NCBI RefSeq assembly: GCF_002887775.1
Contig: NZ_LOCM01000015.1
Span: forward strand, 95,616-159,615
Direction: 5' to 3'
DNA: 64,000 nucleotides
From: Streptococcus penaeicida
GTDB lineage: Bacteria > Bacillota > Bacilli > Lactobacillales > Streptococcaceae
The notes beneath the pieces were generated by a model that was not told the DNA's origin, did not search any database, and saw only the letters and a program-made list of their open reading frames with translations. Made by a program: the position numbers and the translations under genes. Positions 27,211 through 36,797 of this stretch are shown here, one piece after another. Each line of letters starts with the position of its first letter. The stretch's first letter is position 1.

Positions 27211-29625
27211 ATGAAATATCTTGCCATTGTTGGAACTAATGCTGAGAAATCCTATAATCGTCAACTATTAATTTTCATGCAAAAACATTTTGCTCATAAA
27301 GCTGACATTGAAGTCGTCGAAATTAACGATGTCCCAATGTTTAATGAAAGTGATGATCAAACACAAAGCCCTGTCATACAGGACCTTTATCATAAAATTG
27401 AGGCGGCTGATGGTGTTATTATCGCAACGCCAGAACACAACCATACCATTCCTTCAGCGCTCAATAGTCTGATTGAATGGATGTCCTTTAAAGTTCACCC
27501 CTTTGCTGGAAAAGCAGTCATGTTAGTCGGGGCTTCCTACAGCGAACAAGGCTCGTCACGCGCCCAAATTCACCTCAGACAAATCCTCGATGCTCCTGGT
27601 GTTAATGCAAATGTTATGCCAGGAAATGAGTTTCTTTTAGGCTATGCCCATAAAGCTTTCGATCAAGAAGGGAATCTCAAGGATGAAAGAACTGTCGATT
27701 TCTTAGAAACCTGTTTCTATCGCTTTATCCGCTTCGCAAGCATTATCGACCAAATGAACGAGCCGGAAGAATTAGTCTTTGAGCCAGGCACCTATGAAGT
27801 TACCACACCTGGTCATAATGGTAAACTGCCAATGTCAGTTACCTTCTCTAAAGACCGGATTGAAAAAATTGATATTGACTCTTCAGGTGAAACAGGTGGT
27901 ATTGCTGATGTGGTCTTTACCCGTATCCCTAATGAAATTTTAGAAGGCCAAACCCTCAATGTCGATACCGTTTCTGGTGCATCTGTAACATCAAATGGGG
28001 TTTTAGATGGGGTTGCTCGGGCTGTTAAAAAAGCTGGCGCTAATCCTGATATCCTAAGATCAAGACCAAAAGCACCATCAGCATTGGACCAAGAAGACAA
28101 GACTTATGATACTGATTTAGTTGTTGTAGGTGGAGGAGGAGCGGGATTAGCTGCCGCTGCTAAGGCCTTGCAAGAGGGCAAACAAGTTATTGTCCTAGAG
28201 AAATTCCCAAGTGTTGGTGGTAATACCGTTCGCGCAGGTGGACCAATGAATGCACCAGATCCTGAATGGCAGGCAAGTTTTGCGGCAAATCCAGGTGAGG
28301 ACCATAACCTACAAGAATTAAAAGCTATGGATGAAGCCCTCATTGATCCAGAATACTTAGAAGATTTCCGAGCATTAAAAGGAGAACTAGAAGACTACCT
28401 TAAAAATCCAACTTATCTCTTTGACTCTAAGCGTCTTTATCGCATCCAAACCTACCTCGGAGGCAAACGCAAAGACTTAAAAGGAAATGAAATCCACGGT
28501 AACTACGACTTAGTTAAAATCATGACCGAAAGAGCACTAGAGTCCGTTCGTTGGCTAGAAGAAGTAGGAGTGGAGTTTGACCATAGTGATGTGACAATGC
28601 CAGTAGGAGCACTATGGCGTCGTGGCCATAAACCATTTATGCCAATGGGAGTTGCCTTTATATCTGTCTTGGATAAATATGTCCGTGAAAACGGAGGACT
28701 TATTTTAACAGACACACCTGTTGACCAATTAATTGTAGAAGAAGGACAAGTCAAAGGCGTTCAAGCAAAAGGTCGCAATGGCCAATCCATTACCGTCAAT
28801 GCCAAAGCAGTTATTCTTGCCTCAGGTGGATTTGGTGCCAACACTAAAATGTTGCAAAAATATAATACCTATTGGACAGAAATTGCGGATGACATCAAAA
28901 CCTCAAATACACCCGCTGTTACAGGTGATGGTATTATCCTAGGAGAAAGCGTTGGTGCTGACCTTGTCGGAATGGGCTTCACTCAAATGATGCCTGTCTC
29001 AGACCCAGAAACAGGAGCACTCTTCTCAGGTCTCCAAGTCCCTCCGGCTAATTTCATTATGGTAAATACCCAAGGGAAACGTTTTGTTGACGAATATGGA
29101 AGTCGTGACCAACTATCGCAAGCAGCCATTGATAATGGAGGCCTCTTCTACCTGATTGCTGACGACCTTATCAAGGAAACAGCCTATAATACTAGTCAAG
29201 AAAAAATTGATGCCCAAGTAGAAGCAGGTACCCTTTTCCGTTCTGATACCATTGAAGGATTAGCTGAGCAACTAGGAATGGAGCCAAGTATACTTGCTGA
29301 AACCATTTCAAACTATAACTCTTATGTTGATCAAGGTCACGACCCTGAATTCAATAAAGGGGCTTTCGATTTGAAAGTGGTTAAAGCGCCATTTTACGCA
29401 ACACCAAGAAAACCTGCCGTACACCATACTATGGGTGGACTTAAGATTGATACGAAAGCCCATGTCCTAAATACTGAAAACCAAGTGATTCCAGGTTTAT
29501 ATGCAGCAGGAGAAGTTGCTGGTGGACTACATGCTGGTAATCGACTTGGTGGTAACTCCCTAACTGATATCTTTACTTTTGGTAGAATTGCAACGGAAAC
29601 TGCTATCCAAGAATTCTGTTCATAA
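27211..29625 (+). CDS. NAD(P)H:fumarate-reductase-type flavoprotein (FMN reductase - FMN_bind - FAD domain fusion)
   Basis: An 804-residue cytosolic fusion. Residues 1-180 are an NADPH_FMN_red domain. Residues about 190-275 are an FMN_bind domain with the ApbE target motif [11 protein letters not shown]. Residues about 295-804 are a fumarate-reductase-type FAD_binding_2 domain ([58 protein letters not shown]). This is the architecture of soluble NADH:fumarate reductases with covalent FMN. Electrons should run from NAD(P)H to FMN, covalent FMN, FAD, then fumarate or a similar enoate. No signal peptide. The second gene of its operon, with a strong terminator after it. The physiological acceptor is inferred. 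Confidence 0.92.
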   Translation: MKYLAIVGTNAEKSYNRQLLIFMQKHFAHKADIEVVEINDVPMFNESDDQTQSPVIQDLYHKIEAADGVIIATPEHNHTIPSALNSLIEWMSFKVHPFAGKAVMLVGASYSEQGSSRAQIHLRQILDAPGVNANVMPGNEFLLGYAHKAFDQEGNLKDERTVDFLETCFYRFIRFASIIDQMNEPEELVFEPGTYEVTTPGHNGKLPMSVTFSKDRIEKIDIDSSGETGGIADVVFTRIPNEILEGQTLNVDTVSGASVTSNGVLDGVARAVKKAGANPDILRSRPKAPSALDQEDKTYDTDLVVVGGGGAGLAAAAKALQEGKQVIVLEKFPSVGGNTVRAGGPMNAPDPEWQASFAANPGEDHNLQELKAMDEALIDPEYLEDFRALKGELEDYLKNPTYLFDSKRLYRIQTYLGGKRKDLKGNEIHGNYDLVKIMTERALESVRWLEEVGVEFDHSDVTMPVGALWRRGHKPFMPMGVAFISVLDKYVRENGGLILTDTPVDQLIVEEGQVKGVQAKGRNGQSITVNAKAVILASGGFGANTKMLQKYNTYWTEIADDIKTSNTPAVTGDGIILGESVGADLVGMGFTQMMPVSDPETGALFSGLQVPPANFIMVNTQGKRFVDEYGSRDQLSQAAIDNGGLFYLIADDLIKETAYNTSQEKIDAQVEAGTLFRSDTIEGLAEQLGMEPSILAETISNYNSYVDQGHDPEFNKGAFDLKVVKAPFYATPRKPAVHHTMGGLKIDTKAHVLNTENQVIPGLYAAGEVAGGLHAGNRLGGNSLTDIFTFGRIATETAIQEFCS

Positions 29626-29658
29626 CCAATAAAAACTTGATAATGCAAATGCATCATT

Positions 29659-29690
29659 CCCCCTCTTGTTTAACACAAGAGGGGGTTTTT
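29659..29690 (+). terminator. terminator after the flavoprotein operon
   Basis: CCCCCTCTTGT (29659-29669), loop TTAAC, ACAAGAGGGGG (29675-29685) and a T run. Confidence 0.9.
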
Positions 29691-29788
29691 AGTGCTTAAA
29701 CTCAAAAAGACATAAAGAAAATTTATCGCTTTCAGATAAAGTCATGATATACTAAAAAGAGTGATTAAAGGGAAGTGAGGGATAAACC

Positions 29789-31011
29789 ATGGCTATAGAA
29801 AAACTTTTTCAAGAATTAGAAAAGATTAGAGACTGGCAAGAAAATGCCTACAAATATCTCCATAGCAATCCTGAATTATCCATGCAAGAAATTGAAACCA
29901 TTTCATATCTGCGAGACACACTAGAAGAACTTGGCTATCAATGTCAAGAAATTGGCGGAGGCCTTGTGACGGTCTTAGAAAATGGACCAGGCAAGAGGGT
30001 TCTCTTTCGAGCTGATATTGATGCCTTACCAGTCAAAGAAGAAACCGAATTGGATTATGCTTCTAGCAAAATGATGCAAGATTTAGATGGAAACCAAGTT
30101 CCAGTTATGCATGCCTGTGGACATGATATGCATATGGCTGCAGCTTGGGATTAGCCCATCTTATGATTAATCATCAAGAGCTTTGGCAGGGAACATTTCT
30201 TCTCCTTTTTCAACCAGGAGAAGAAACAGCCAGTGGAGCTCAAGCCATGCTTGATAACGGACTAATGAGCAAAATTCCTAAGCCAGACCTGGCTCTAGCT
30301 CAGCATGTTTTGGCTCAACCTCAAGCAGGTAAAGTAGGAATTATGTCAGGCCCTTTCTTATCATCCGCAGCATCCGTCAAACTGGTCATCAAAGGAAAAG
30401 GTGCCCACGGCTCCATGCCACACCTCAGCATTGACCCAATCGTCATTGCCTCCTCGATTGTCCTCAAACTCCAAACCATCGTTGCCCGCGAAGTTGATCC
30501 TTTTAAGTTCGCGGTCGTAACTGTAGGTTCAATCCAATCAGGTTTAAAAGCTAATATTATTCCTGACCAAGCAACTTTACTGCTTAATATCCGTGCCTAC
30601 GACGATGCAGTTCTTAACCAACTCCTTGCTAGTATTGAAAGAATCGCTAAAGCAGAAAATCAAGCCGGAAATGGTCAAGAAGAACCTGAGATTACAGTCT
30701 ACGATCGTTTCCCAGTGACGGACAATAATCAGCAATTGGCTAAAGAAGTTAAAGAAGCATTCATTAAACATCTAGGGGCAGAAAATGTCGTTGATTATCA
30801 AGCTATGACGGCATCAGAAGACTTCTCATATATCCCAAGGGCCTTTGATATCCCATACCTCTATTGGGGATTTGGTGCTTTTACTAGTGATCAAAAAATC
30901 TATGCCAATCACAACCCGCATTTTGCACCTAGCCTACAGCCAACATTAAAAACAGGAAGTCAGGCCGCATTGGTCGCAGTCTTACATTATTTAGGAATTA
31001 AAAAACAATGA
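29789..31011 (+). CDS. M20-family amidohydrolase, frameshifted
   Basis: A peptidase M20D-type enzyme of about 407 residues (N-acyl amino acid or hippurate hydrolase-like). Metal ligands are seen in VPVMHACGHDMHMAAAL and LFQPGEETASGA, and in the later TASEDFSYIP. The frame breaks near 30147. GCAGCTTGGGA lacks one T, which would restore HMAAALGLAHLMINHQ. With that base the protein is complete. It likely removes acyl groups from amino acids or cleaves peptides in the cytosol. GAGGG precedes ATG 29789. The stop overlaps the ThrE start (ATGA), so it forms an operon with the amino-acid exporter. Confidence 0.87.
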
Positions 31012-31789
31012 CAGATAAATACAATAAACGTGTTCTTGAGGTAGCAACTCTAGCAGGAATCACCATGCTAGAATCAAATGCCGAAAGCTATCGCGTCGAA
31101 AATACAGTCTCTCGAATATTAAAAGTCAGTAATCAACCCATCACAGAAGTATTTGCCAATACTACAGGTCTCTTTATTACTTTAGATGGTCCTGAACTTG
31201 ATGAGCCTATTACATTCATTAAAAGGATTACTCATAGGGATACCAATTTGAGTAAAATCCATATCGTCAATCAAATATCTCGTGATCTGACAAGTGGTTT
31301 GATTACCTTGGAAGAAGCTCAGAAGCAATTAAAAACAATTGATAAAAGTCATTATTCAGAAAGAATAGTTTCCTATTCAACCTTGCTATTGGTAGTGGCT
31401 TTCGCATCTTACTTGGTGGGCAAACACCAGAGATCCTCTTATCTCTAGTAGCAGCCTTCTCCCTCTTGTTTTCATATAGGTTAAAAGCATATTTTCAATT
31501 AAATAGTTTTATTTTTGGGACAGTAGCCACTGCCATAGTAGCAACTGTTATTCCCATAATCATTCATTTCATCGGAAAAACTCATCCATCCTTTGATATC
31601 GTTATTATTTCCGTCTTAATGCCACTTTTCCCTGGTACAGCCTTTACAAATGGCTTCCGTGATACCTTTAAAGGAGACTATGGTGCTGGTATTTCAAAAA
31701 TTGTTGAAGCCTTAATTAGTGCCGTTAGTTTAGGAGTGGGAGTGGCACTAGGATTATTTATCGCGAAAGGAATTATCGCATGGGTATGA
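31008..31789 (+). CDS. threonine/serine exporter, N-terminal subunit (ThrE/DUF1212), frameshifted
   Basis: A membrane protein of about 260 residues with a cytosolic N-terminal region (MTDKYNKRVLEVATLAGITM, then LESNAESYRVENT) typical of DUF1212/ThrE, and then several membrane helices (FIFGTVATAIVATVIPIIIH, VIISVLMPLFPGTAFTNGFRD). The frame breaks near 31395-31400. One base is missing before ILLGGQTPEILLSLVAAFSL. The start overlaps the amidohydrolase stop by ATGA. Such exporters remove threonine and serine, and here it may export a product of the amidohydrolase. This link is inferred from the operon. Confidence 0.82.
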
Positions 31790-32231
31790 TATTACAAATT
31801 TTAGGTGCCTATGTGGCAACAGTTACCTCAGGCATTATCTTAGAAATACCAAGACATTTAATTTTTAAAACAGGATTTATTGGTGCTATAGCTACACCGT
31901 CTATCTATTAGTCTTACCACATGCTGACTTGGCCCTAGCTGCCCTCAGCGCAAGTCTAGTGATTGCACTCTTATCACAAATAGCTGCCCGACTTTTTAAA
32001 TCACCAGTCACTATATTCTATATCCCTTCCTATTTTCCCATTGTTCCGGGAGCAGGTGTCTATAAAATTGCCTATTATTATATTCAAGGAAATAGCCATC
32101 TAGCTGGCAAAAACTTCATAGAATCAATGATGGTTTCCGGTGCTATTGCCTTATCAGTCTTCTTGATAGATTCCTTAATTGAAATCTATTACGTCATTAA
32201 ATCGAAAAATTCCAACTTAAGCAAAAACTAG
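31780..32231 (+). CDS. threonine/serine exporter, small subunit (ThrE_2/DUF3815), frameshifted
   Basis: A membrane protein of about 150 residues with four or five helices (MILQILGAYVATVTSGIILE, PVTIFYIPSYFPIVPGAGVY). It pairs with the DUF1212 subunit as the C-terminal half of split ThrE exporters. It starts at ATG 31780, 10 bases inside the previous gene. The frame breaks at about 31890: CTATAGCTAC should read CTATAGGCTAC, giving GAIGYTVYLLVLPHADLALA. One G is missing. It is the last gene of the amidohydrolase operon. Confidence 0.82.
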
Positions 32232-32249
32232 AGTTAATTAAACAATGCT

Positions 32250-33452
32250 CTAGTTTTCTTTTGCAATTTTTTGACAAATTTTTCCAATAACATTCAGGGG
32301 TTTTATAAATGAACCATAACTATGAATCAATTGCCCACCAAATTGCTTTTTAAAGTTAAAATTACCTTTACCATATTGACTATCTTCGACCTCGATAGTG
32401 CCACCAAAATCAAAGAAATCATATCCTTGATTCTTAGTGTAAGCAATCATTTCTGCATTAATTAAAGTCGCACCACCATAGATATAATACTGAGGTAAAT
32501 TACCGCCATAATAAGATAAGACTTCATTCCCATAGGCAATAAAAAGGTAAGAGGAAAGTGGTAAAAAATTACTTTTAATATCTAGTTCTTCAAAGTCTTT
32601 TAATCGTTTTAAGTAACTTTTTAATTCTTGCTCAGCATTTTTGATAGCCATATTACGTTTCTTGGAATCTGCCTTTTGTCCAAGAAGGTCTATCTGGTCT
32701 TCCAAAGAAACAATATTTTGATCTAAATAAGCAATATATTCTCGGCAATCCAAACTCGCATACATGAACAGTGTCCGATTCCCAAATTTGTCTTTAAGCT
32801 TATAAAAGAAATCAATATCAGGAACAGCAAAGTCACGACGATCGGAAGTTGCTAACAAAATATCATAAAAGAGCGGAATCTCATCTCTGTTCAAATCTCT
32901 GACATTCACATGAGATTCTTTATATTTCTTTATGTTTCTTTTTAAAACAGGGGGATAGGATTCTTCGATGGCCTTTACATCTTTAAATAATCGTAAATCT
33001 TTAATAAAAGCTTGGACCATACCGTTAAGAAGGAAGTTTGAATCATAATAGTTTAAATAACCATTCTTCCTAAAAATACTAGAAGGGTTAGCAACACCCT
33101 CAAATTCAGCTATCAAGTAAGGGTGACAAATTAAACGAATAGCTCCTTGTTTTTTTACATTGGATTCAAGTACCAGCAAGGCTTGATCTAGTAATTGGGG
33201 ATCAGAATAGTCTAATATTGGCCCTTGAACGAGTAGTGCTTCTTTGAAGAAACGCCATTTTTTTCGATAATTGACAATAGCTAGACCAACAATTTGTCCA
33301 TCCTTTAAGAATGCTAAGCGTTGCGTATCAAGAAAGTTCTGGCGTTCAGTTTGTAACTCAAAAATTTCATTGGATTGAAGAAAATTAGCAGTAGCTATTT
33401 TCTCTTGCCAAAATAAAAAATCTTCTTTGGAAACTGAAGAGATAGTAAGCAT
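32250..33452 (-). CDS. FemABX-family peptidoglycan aminoacyltransferase (MurM/FemX-like)
   Basis: A 400-residue enzyme of the Fem family, which uses aminoacyl-tRNA to add the cross-bridge amino acids to lipid II. Visible are two GNAT-like halves and the charged helical arm (residues about 240-290, KKRNMAIKNAEQELKSYLKR). The C-terminal signature YDFFDFGGTIEVEDSQYGKG then FKKQFGGQ is clear. ATG 33452 follows GTGAGG. A longer GTG start at 33467 would use that site. It is convergent with thrE. Which amino acid it adds cannot be told from the sequence. Confidence 0.88.
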   Translation of the reverse strand: MLTISSVSKEDFLFWQEKIATANFLQSNEIFELQTERQNFLDTQRLAFLKDGQIVGLAIVNYRKKWRFFKEALLVQGPILDYSDPQLLDQALLVLESNVKKQGAIRLICHPYLIAEFEGVANPSSIFRKNGYLNYYDSNFLLNGMVQAFIKDLRLFKDVKAIEESYPPVLKRNIKKYKESHVNVRDLNRDEIPLFYDILLATSDRRDFAVPDIDFFYKLKDKFGNRTLFMYASLDCREYIAYLDQNIVSLEDQIDLLGQKADSKKRNMAIKNAEQELKSYLKRLKDFEELDIKSNFLPLSSYLFIAYGNEVLSYYGGNLPQYYIYGGATLINAEMIAYTKNQGYDFFDFGGTIEVEDSQYGKGNFNFKKQFGGQLIHSYGSFIKPLNVIGKICQKIAKEN

Positions 33453-33765
33453 GGATAAAAACCTCACGATGTATTTATTATTAGCAAATCATAATATAAG
33501 AGACATTTAAAAAGTAAAATTAAGAAAACAATAGAAATAGCTGGTTGTGTTAAATGACTTTATTATTACGTTTGTTACAATTATATTACAACTATATATT
33601 TTAGATGTCAACAACCTATTTAAAAAATGGTAAAAAATAGTACTTAAGCCCATAAAAATGGGACTATTGTCTTAAATAAAAAAATAATAAAATATTTCAA
33701 AAAGATTTTCTATTTTTCTAAAAATTTGTTTTATATTGTTATCAAATTAGAAAAGAGGTGTCCTT
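33453..33765. other. AT-rich region between femX-like gene and mini surface protein
   Basis: About 310 bases with divergent promoters and no credible gene. The plus-strand ribosome site of the next gene (AGAGGTG, 33754-33760) is visible, but no start codon in the right frame follows it. Confidence 0.5.
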
Positions 33766-34146
33766 AATTGGAATTTTAGAAACAAAAAACTAACCTTTTC
33801 ATTACGAAAATGCAAACTAGGCTTAGCAACAGTAATCATAGTCAGCTCTTTATTCGCTTTTTCTCAAGACCTATCAGCTGCTGAAACAACAGTCATTACT
33901 GACCCGAATGCAGTTATCGTGACTGACCTCAATAGAATGTCTGATCAAGCAGTCATCATTGGTGAAAATTTAGTAAACGATCAAACAGCCAGTGAAATGG
34001 CGAGCAGTGAAATCGACGCTAAATTAAGCCAACCAACAGTTCCTAATACTGGCCAAGACAATAGTCAAATCGTGTTTTATATGGGCATTATGATGGCTAC
34101 AGCAAGTCTTGTATTAGGAAAAAAGACTAAAAAAGACAGAGAATAG
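33766..34146 (+). CDS. very small sortase-anchored surface protein with VPNTG motif; start codon missing
   Basis: An open frame of about 125 codons with both ends of a Gram-positive surface protein and almost nothing between. The N-terminus carries a YSIRK-like element (KLTFSLRKCKLGLATV), a signal peptide and cleavage after about LSAAE. The C-terminus has PTVPNTGQ, a hydrophobic stretch (FYMGIMMATASLVLG) and a KKTKKDRE tail. The mature part is only about 60 acidic residues. AGAGGTG (33754-33760) is the right distance from the frame, but no ATG, GTG or TTG lies in frame there. Either a base is missing, or the gene is a shrunken remnant of a larger adhesin. VPNTG in place of LPXTG is also unusual. 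Confidence 0.6.
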   Translation, partial: NWNFRNKKLTFSLRKCKLGLATVIIVSSLFAFSQDLSAAETTVITDPNAVIVTDLNRMSDQAVIIGENLVNDQTASEMASSEIDAKLSQPTVPNTGQDNSQIVFYMGIMMATASLVLGKKTKKDRE

Positions 34147-34188
34147 GCACAGCAAAGAAAAAGTGAATTCTATCACAAAAATATCAAT

Positions 34189-34221
34189 AACCACACCCTG
34201 GAGATTTTAAGGTGTGGTTTT
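34189..34221 (+). terminator. terminator after the mini surface protein
   Basis: AACCACACC (34189-34197) pairs with GGTGTGGTT (34211-34219), followed by T-rich sequence. Confidence 0.7.
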
Positions 34222-34302
34222 CTCTCTCCATACTATAAGATTCGAGAAATAAATGGTATAATTGAAAAAATGTGCAAATATATTATTTAAGGTGGTTAGA
34301 CT

Positions 34303-34518
34303 TTGTCAATTCTCAAAAAACTCATCGCAAAAACATCCCGTGAAGAAGATCGCCAACGATACATCGACAAAAATAGAGCATCTTATTTAGAGGAGCTGGC
34401 TCAAATCAATGACAATATCCAACAATTGAAAGATAGCAAAAACCCAAGTCAGACACGCCTTAATATTTTAATGCGTCGTAAAGAGCGAATTGAAGCTATA
34501 CTGGCAAATGAAATCTAA
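34303..34518 (+). CDS. small coiled-coil hypothetical protein
   Basis: A 71-residue charged protein (SILKKLIAKTSREEDRQRYI...) with a predicted helical, coiled-coil pattern (LAQINDNIQQLKDSKN). It starts at TTG 34303, with AAGGTGG upstream. The function is unknown. It lies between the mini surface protein and the dif/xerS region and is followed by a T-rich element. Confidence 0.6.
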   Translation: MSILKKLIAKTSREEDRQRYIDKNRASYLEELAQINDNIQQLKDSKNPSQTRLNILMRRKERIEAILANEI

Positions 34519-34606
34519 AAAGAGCTTAGAATGTTAATCAGAAGACTGGTTAGCATTTTTATTTGCATTCAAGGCTGCATAAAGAGGGATTAATATTCCT
34601 TAATAC

Positions 34607-34638
34607 ATCTTTCCGAAAAACTGTAATTTTCTTGAAAA
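34607..34638. other. dif-like site for XerS (dif-SL type)
   Basis: TTTCCGAAAAA and TTTTCTTGAAAA arms separated by CTGTAA-type centre match the dif-SL site on which streptococcal and lactococcal XerS acts. The site lies just before xerS, as in other streptococci. It marks the chromosome terminus, where dimers are resolved. Confidence 0.8.
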
Positions 34639-34660
34639 ACATATAAGTATATGGTATACT
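34632..34660 (+). promoter_or_regulatory. xerS promoter overlapping the dif right arm
   Basis: TTGAAA (34632-34637), 17-base spacer, TATACT (34655-34660). The -35 box lies within the right dif arm. The spacer holds the dyad AAGTATA-TGG-TATACTT. Confidence 0.55.
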
Positions 34661-34721
34661 TCTATTATAGGAAATCCTTACAGTTACTAAGGAAAATCAA
34701 CCAAATGAGGTTATCAAAATA

Positions 34722-35792
34722 ATGAGACGTGAACTGCTTTTAGAAAAAATTGAAGAATACAAAACCATGATGCCTTGGTTTGTTTTAGAATATTACCAAT
34801 CTAAATTATCTGTGCCTTATAGTTTTACGACCTTATACGAATACCTTAAGGAATATAAACGCTTTTTCGATTGGTTACTGGACTCTGGTATCTCAAATGC
34901 TCCTAGAATTGCTGATATTGACCTGGTTACTTTGGAACAATTGACCAAAAAAGATATGGAGTCTTTTGTCCTCTATTTACGAGAAAGACCTTCACTTAAT
35001 ACTTACTCGACCAAGGAAGGCGTCTCTCAAATAACCATCAATAGAACCTTGTCAGCCCTCTCTTCTCTCTTTAAATATCTGACTGAGGAAGTCGAAAATG
35101 AACAGGGCGAACCTTATTTTTACCGTAATGTCATGAAAAAGGTTGCTACCAAGAAGAAAAAGGAAACCTTAGCATCGAGAGCAGAAAATATTAAGCAAAA
35201 ACTCTTTTTAGGGGATGAAACTATGGAGTTCCTCGAGTATGTTGATTGTGAATATGAAAACAAGCTCTCAAATCGGGCAAAATCATCTTTCCGAAAAAAT
35301 AAAGAACGCGATTTAGCTATCATCGCTCTACTACTGGCTTCTGGCGTCCGTTTATCAGAGGCTGTTAACCTTGATCTTAAAGATGTCAATCTCAGAATGA
35401 TGGTCATTGAAGTGACCCGAAAAGGGGGTAAACGAGACTCAGTCAACGTTGCAGGCTTTGCTAAACCCTATCTCGAAGCCTACTTGGATATACGGCAAAA
35501 GCGTTATAAAGCTGAAAAACAAGATTTGGCCTTCTTTTTGACTGAGTATCGTGGCATTCCCAACCGGATTGATGCTTCTAGTATCGAAAAAATGGTAGCT
35601 AAATACTCTCAAGATTTTAAAATACGTGTCACTCCCCATAAATTAAGGCATACCCTTGCAACGCGACTTTATGATGCGACCAAGTCTCAAGTACTTGTCA
35701 GCCATCAACTGGGGCACGCCTCTACACAGGTTACCGACCTTTATACCCATATTGTCAATGACGAACAAAAGAATGCCTTAGATAAATTATAA
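34722..35792 (+). CDS. xerS: tyrosine recombinase XerS
   Basis: A 356-residue site-specific recombinase that resolves chromosome dimers at dif during division, replacing XerC/XerD. The N-terminal SAM-like DNA-binding domain (residues about 15-120) is followed by the catalytic domain with [13 protein letters not shown] (Arg), [15 protein letters not shown] (His-x-x-Arg), a further His in HQLGHAST, and the Tyr nucleophile in [11 protein letters not shown]. The length matches streptococcal XerS. The dif site and promoter lie just upstream. Confidence 0.95.
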   Translation: MRRELLLEKIEEYKTMMPWFVLEYYQSKLSVPYSFTTLYEYLKEYKRFFDWLLDSGISNAPRIADIDLVTLEQLTKKDMESFVLYLRERPSLNTYSTKEGVSQITINRTLSALSSLFKYLTEEVENEQGEPYFYRNVMKKVATKKKKETLASRAENIKQKLFLGDETMEFLEYVDCEYENKLSNRAKSSFRKNKERDLAIIALLLASGVRLSEAVNLDLKDVNLRMMVIEVTRKGGKRDSVNVAGFAKPYLEAYLDIRQKRYKAEKQDLAFFLTEYRGIPNRIDASSIEKMVAKYSQDFKIRVTPHKLRHTLATRLYDATKSQVLVSHQLGHASTQVTDLYTHIVNDEQKNALDKL

Positions 35793-35838
35793 AACTAGAA
35801 GAATCCAAACAAGATTTCAATTTCATTTTTTAAAAACA

Positions 35839-35856
35839 ACATAATTATAGTTATGT
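35839..35856. repeat. 18-bp near-perfect palindrome, copy A
   Basis: ACATAATTATAGTTATGT, one mismatch from a perfect palindrome, lies in the convergent gap after xerS. A nearly identical sequence, itself a perfect palindrome, occurs at 43449-43466. Confidence 0.6.
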
Positions 35857-35873
35857 AAACAATCCACTTATAA

Positions 35874-35905
35874 AAAAATCACTGAGAAGATCCTCGGTGA
35901 TTTTT
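35874..35905. terminator. bidirectional terminator after xerS and the NUDIX gene
   Basis: AAAAATCACTGAG and CTCGGTGATTTTT around AAGATC (one G-U pair). Confidence 0.8.
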
Positions 35906-35919
35906 GCTTATAAAAATGA

Positions 35920-36447
35920 TTAAGGACGGTGTTTATGAGATCCGTTTAGTCCCCTCATTTCAAAACACATTCTGATTTTACTGTCAAAGTAAGGAATAAA
36001 AATGCCTTGCTCAATCATCTGGCAGATGTCACTGTATGAAGCCCATTTAACAGCTTGAACCTCATTATCTGGGAAATTGATGTCTTCGATATTGAAGTCC
36101 CCAACCACTAAGAAAGTGTCATCAAAACCATAATCAAAATTCGTGGTAAAGGCAGGTGAGGTTTCAGTCAGGTCTATACTTAACCCAATTTCTTCTTTAA
36201 CTTCCCGCATCGCAGCTTGCTGAGCATTTTCACCTGCTAAGGCACTTCCACCAACCGTAACATCCCAGAACTCCGGCCATGAGTCCTTATCTTTATGCCG
36301 TTGCTGAATCAACATTTGCCCCTTATCATTAAAAAGGCAGACATGTACAACTAAATGACGAGCCCCCTCAGTAAAAGCTTGACCTCTAATCATTCTTTGT
36401 CCAGTTAGTTGACGTTCTTTCGTATAGATATCCCAATATTCTGTCAT
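35920..36447 (-). CDS. NUDIX hydrolase
   Basis: A 175-residue hydrolase with a full Nudix box, GGSALAGENAQQAAMREVKE then EIGL (residues about 72-95). The context VHVCLFNDKGQMLIQQRHKD resembles the isopentenyl-diphosphate-isomerase-like subgroup. It probably cleaves a nucleoside-diphosphate compound. AAGGAG lies before ATG 36447. It is the last gene after bceRS and the DUF5655 gene on the minus strand, and likely belongs to the same transcript. Confidence 0.88.
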   Translation of the reverse strand: MTEYWDIYTKERQLTGQRMIRGQAFTEGARHLVVHVCLFNDKGQMLIQQRHKDKDSWPEFWDVTVGGSALAGENAQQAAMREVKEEIGLSIDLTETSPAFTTNFDYGFDDTFLVVGDFNIEDINFPDNEVQAVKWASYSDICQMIEQGIFIPYFDSKIRMCFEMRGLNGSHKHRP

Positions 36448-36458
36448 TCAAAGTCTCC

Positions 36459-36794
36459 TTAACGCAGATAAGCTGTATGTAGTAAGTCTTTTACAGTGTT
36501 ATCCACTTCTTCTACAGTAGTCAGACGAAGATTACTATGCCAGCAATTCTTAGAAACTTGTTCATTTTTTGTAATCAGAGGATGTTCGATAGCTTGATTG
36601 CTCACAATATTCAGATCTAACCATTTCTTTTTTGGGTGAACGCCTAGAAATGCTTTTTCTTTAACCAAGTGCAGACTAGTCTTTTTGACTTCAATGTCAA
36701 AGGGTCCTATGTCTTGTAAAAAATCTAATAGAGTCGAAAAAATAGCTAAAACGTCTTCCTCTTTATTGCCAAATAATTGTTTGTAATTGCTCAT
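36459..36794 (-). CDS. DUF5655-domain protein
   Basis: A 111-residue protein of the DUF5655 type, with IEVKKTSLHLVKEKAFLGVH and HPKKKWLDLNIV. The function is unknown. Its ATG lies 3 bases after the bceS stop, and its ribosome site (GAAAGG) is in the bceS 3-prime end. It is thus coupled to the sensor kinase gene. Confidence 0.75.
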   Translation of the reverse strand: MSNYKQLFGNKEEDVLAIFSTLLDFLQDIGPFDIEVKKTSLHLVKEKAFLGVHPKKKWLDLNIVSNQAIEHPLITKNEQVSKNCWHSNLRLTTVEEVDNTVKDLLHTAYLR

Positions 36795-36797
36795 TTT

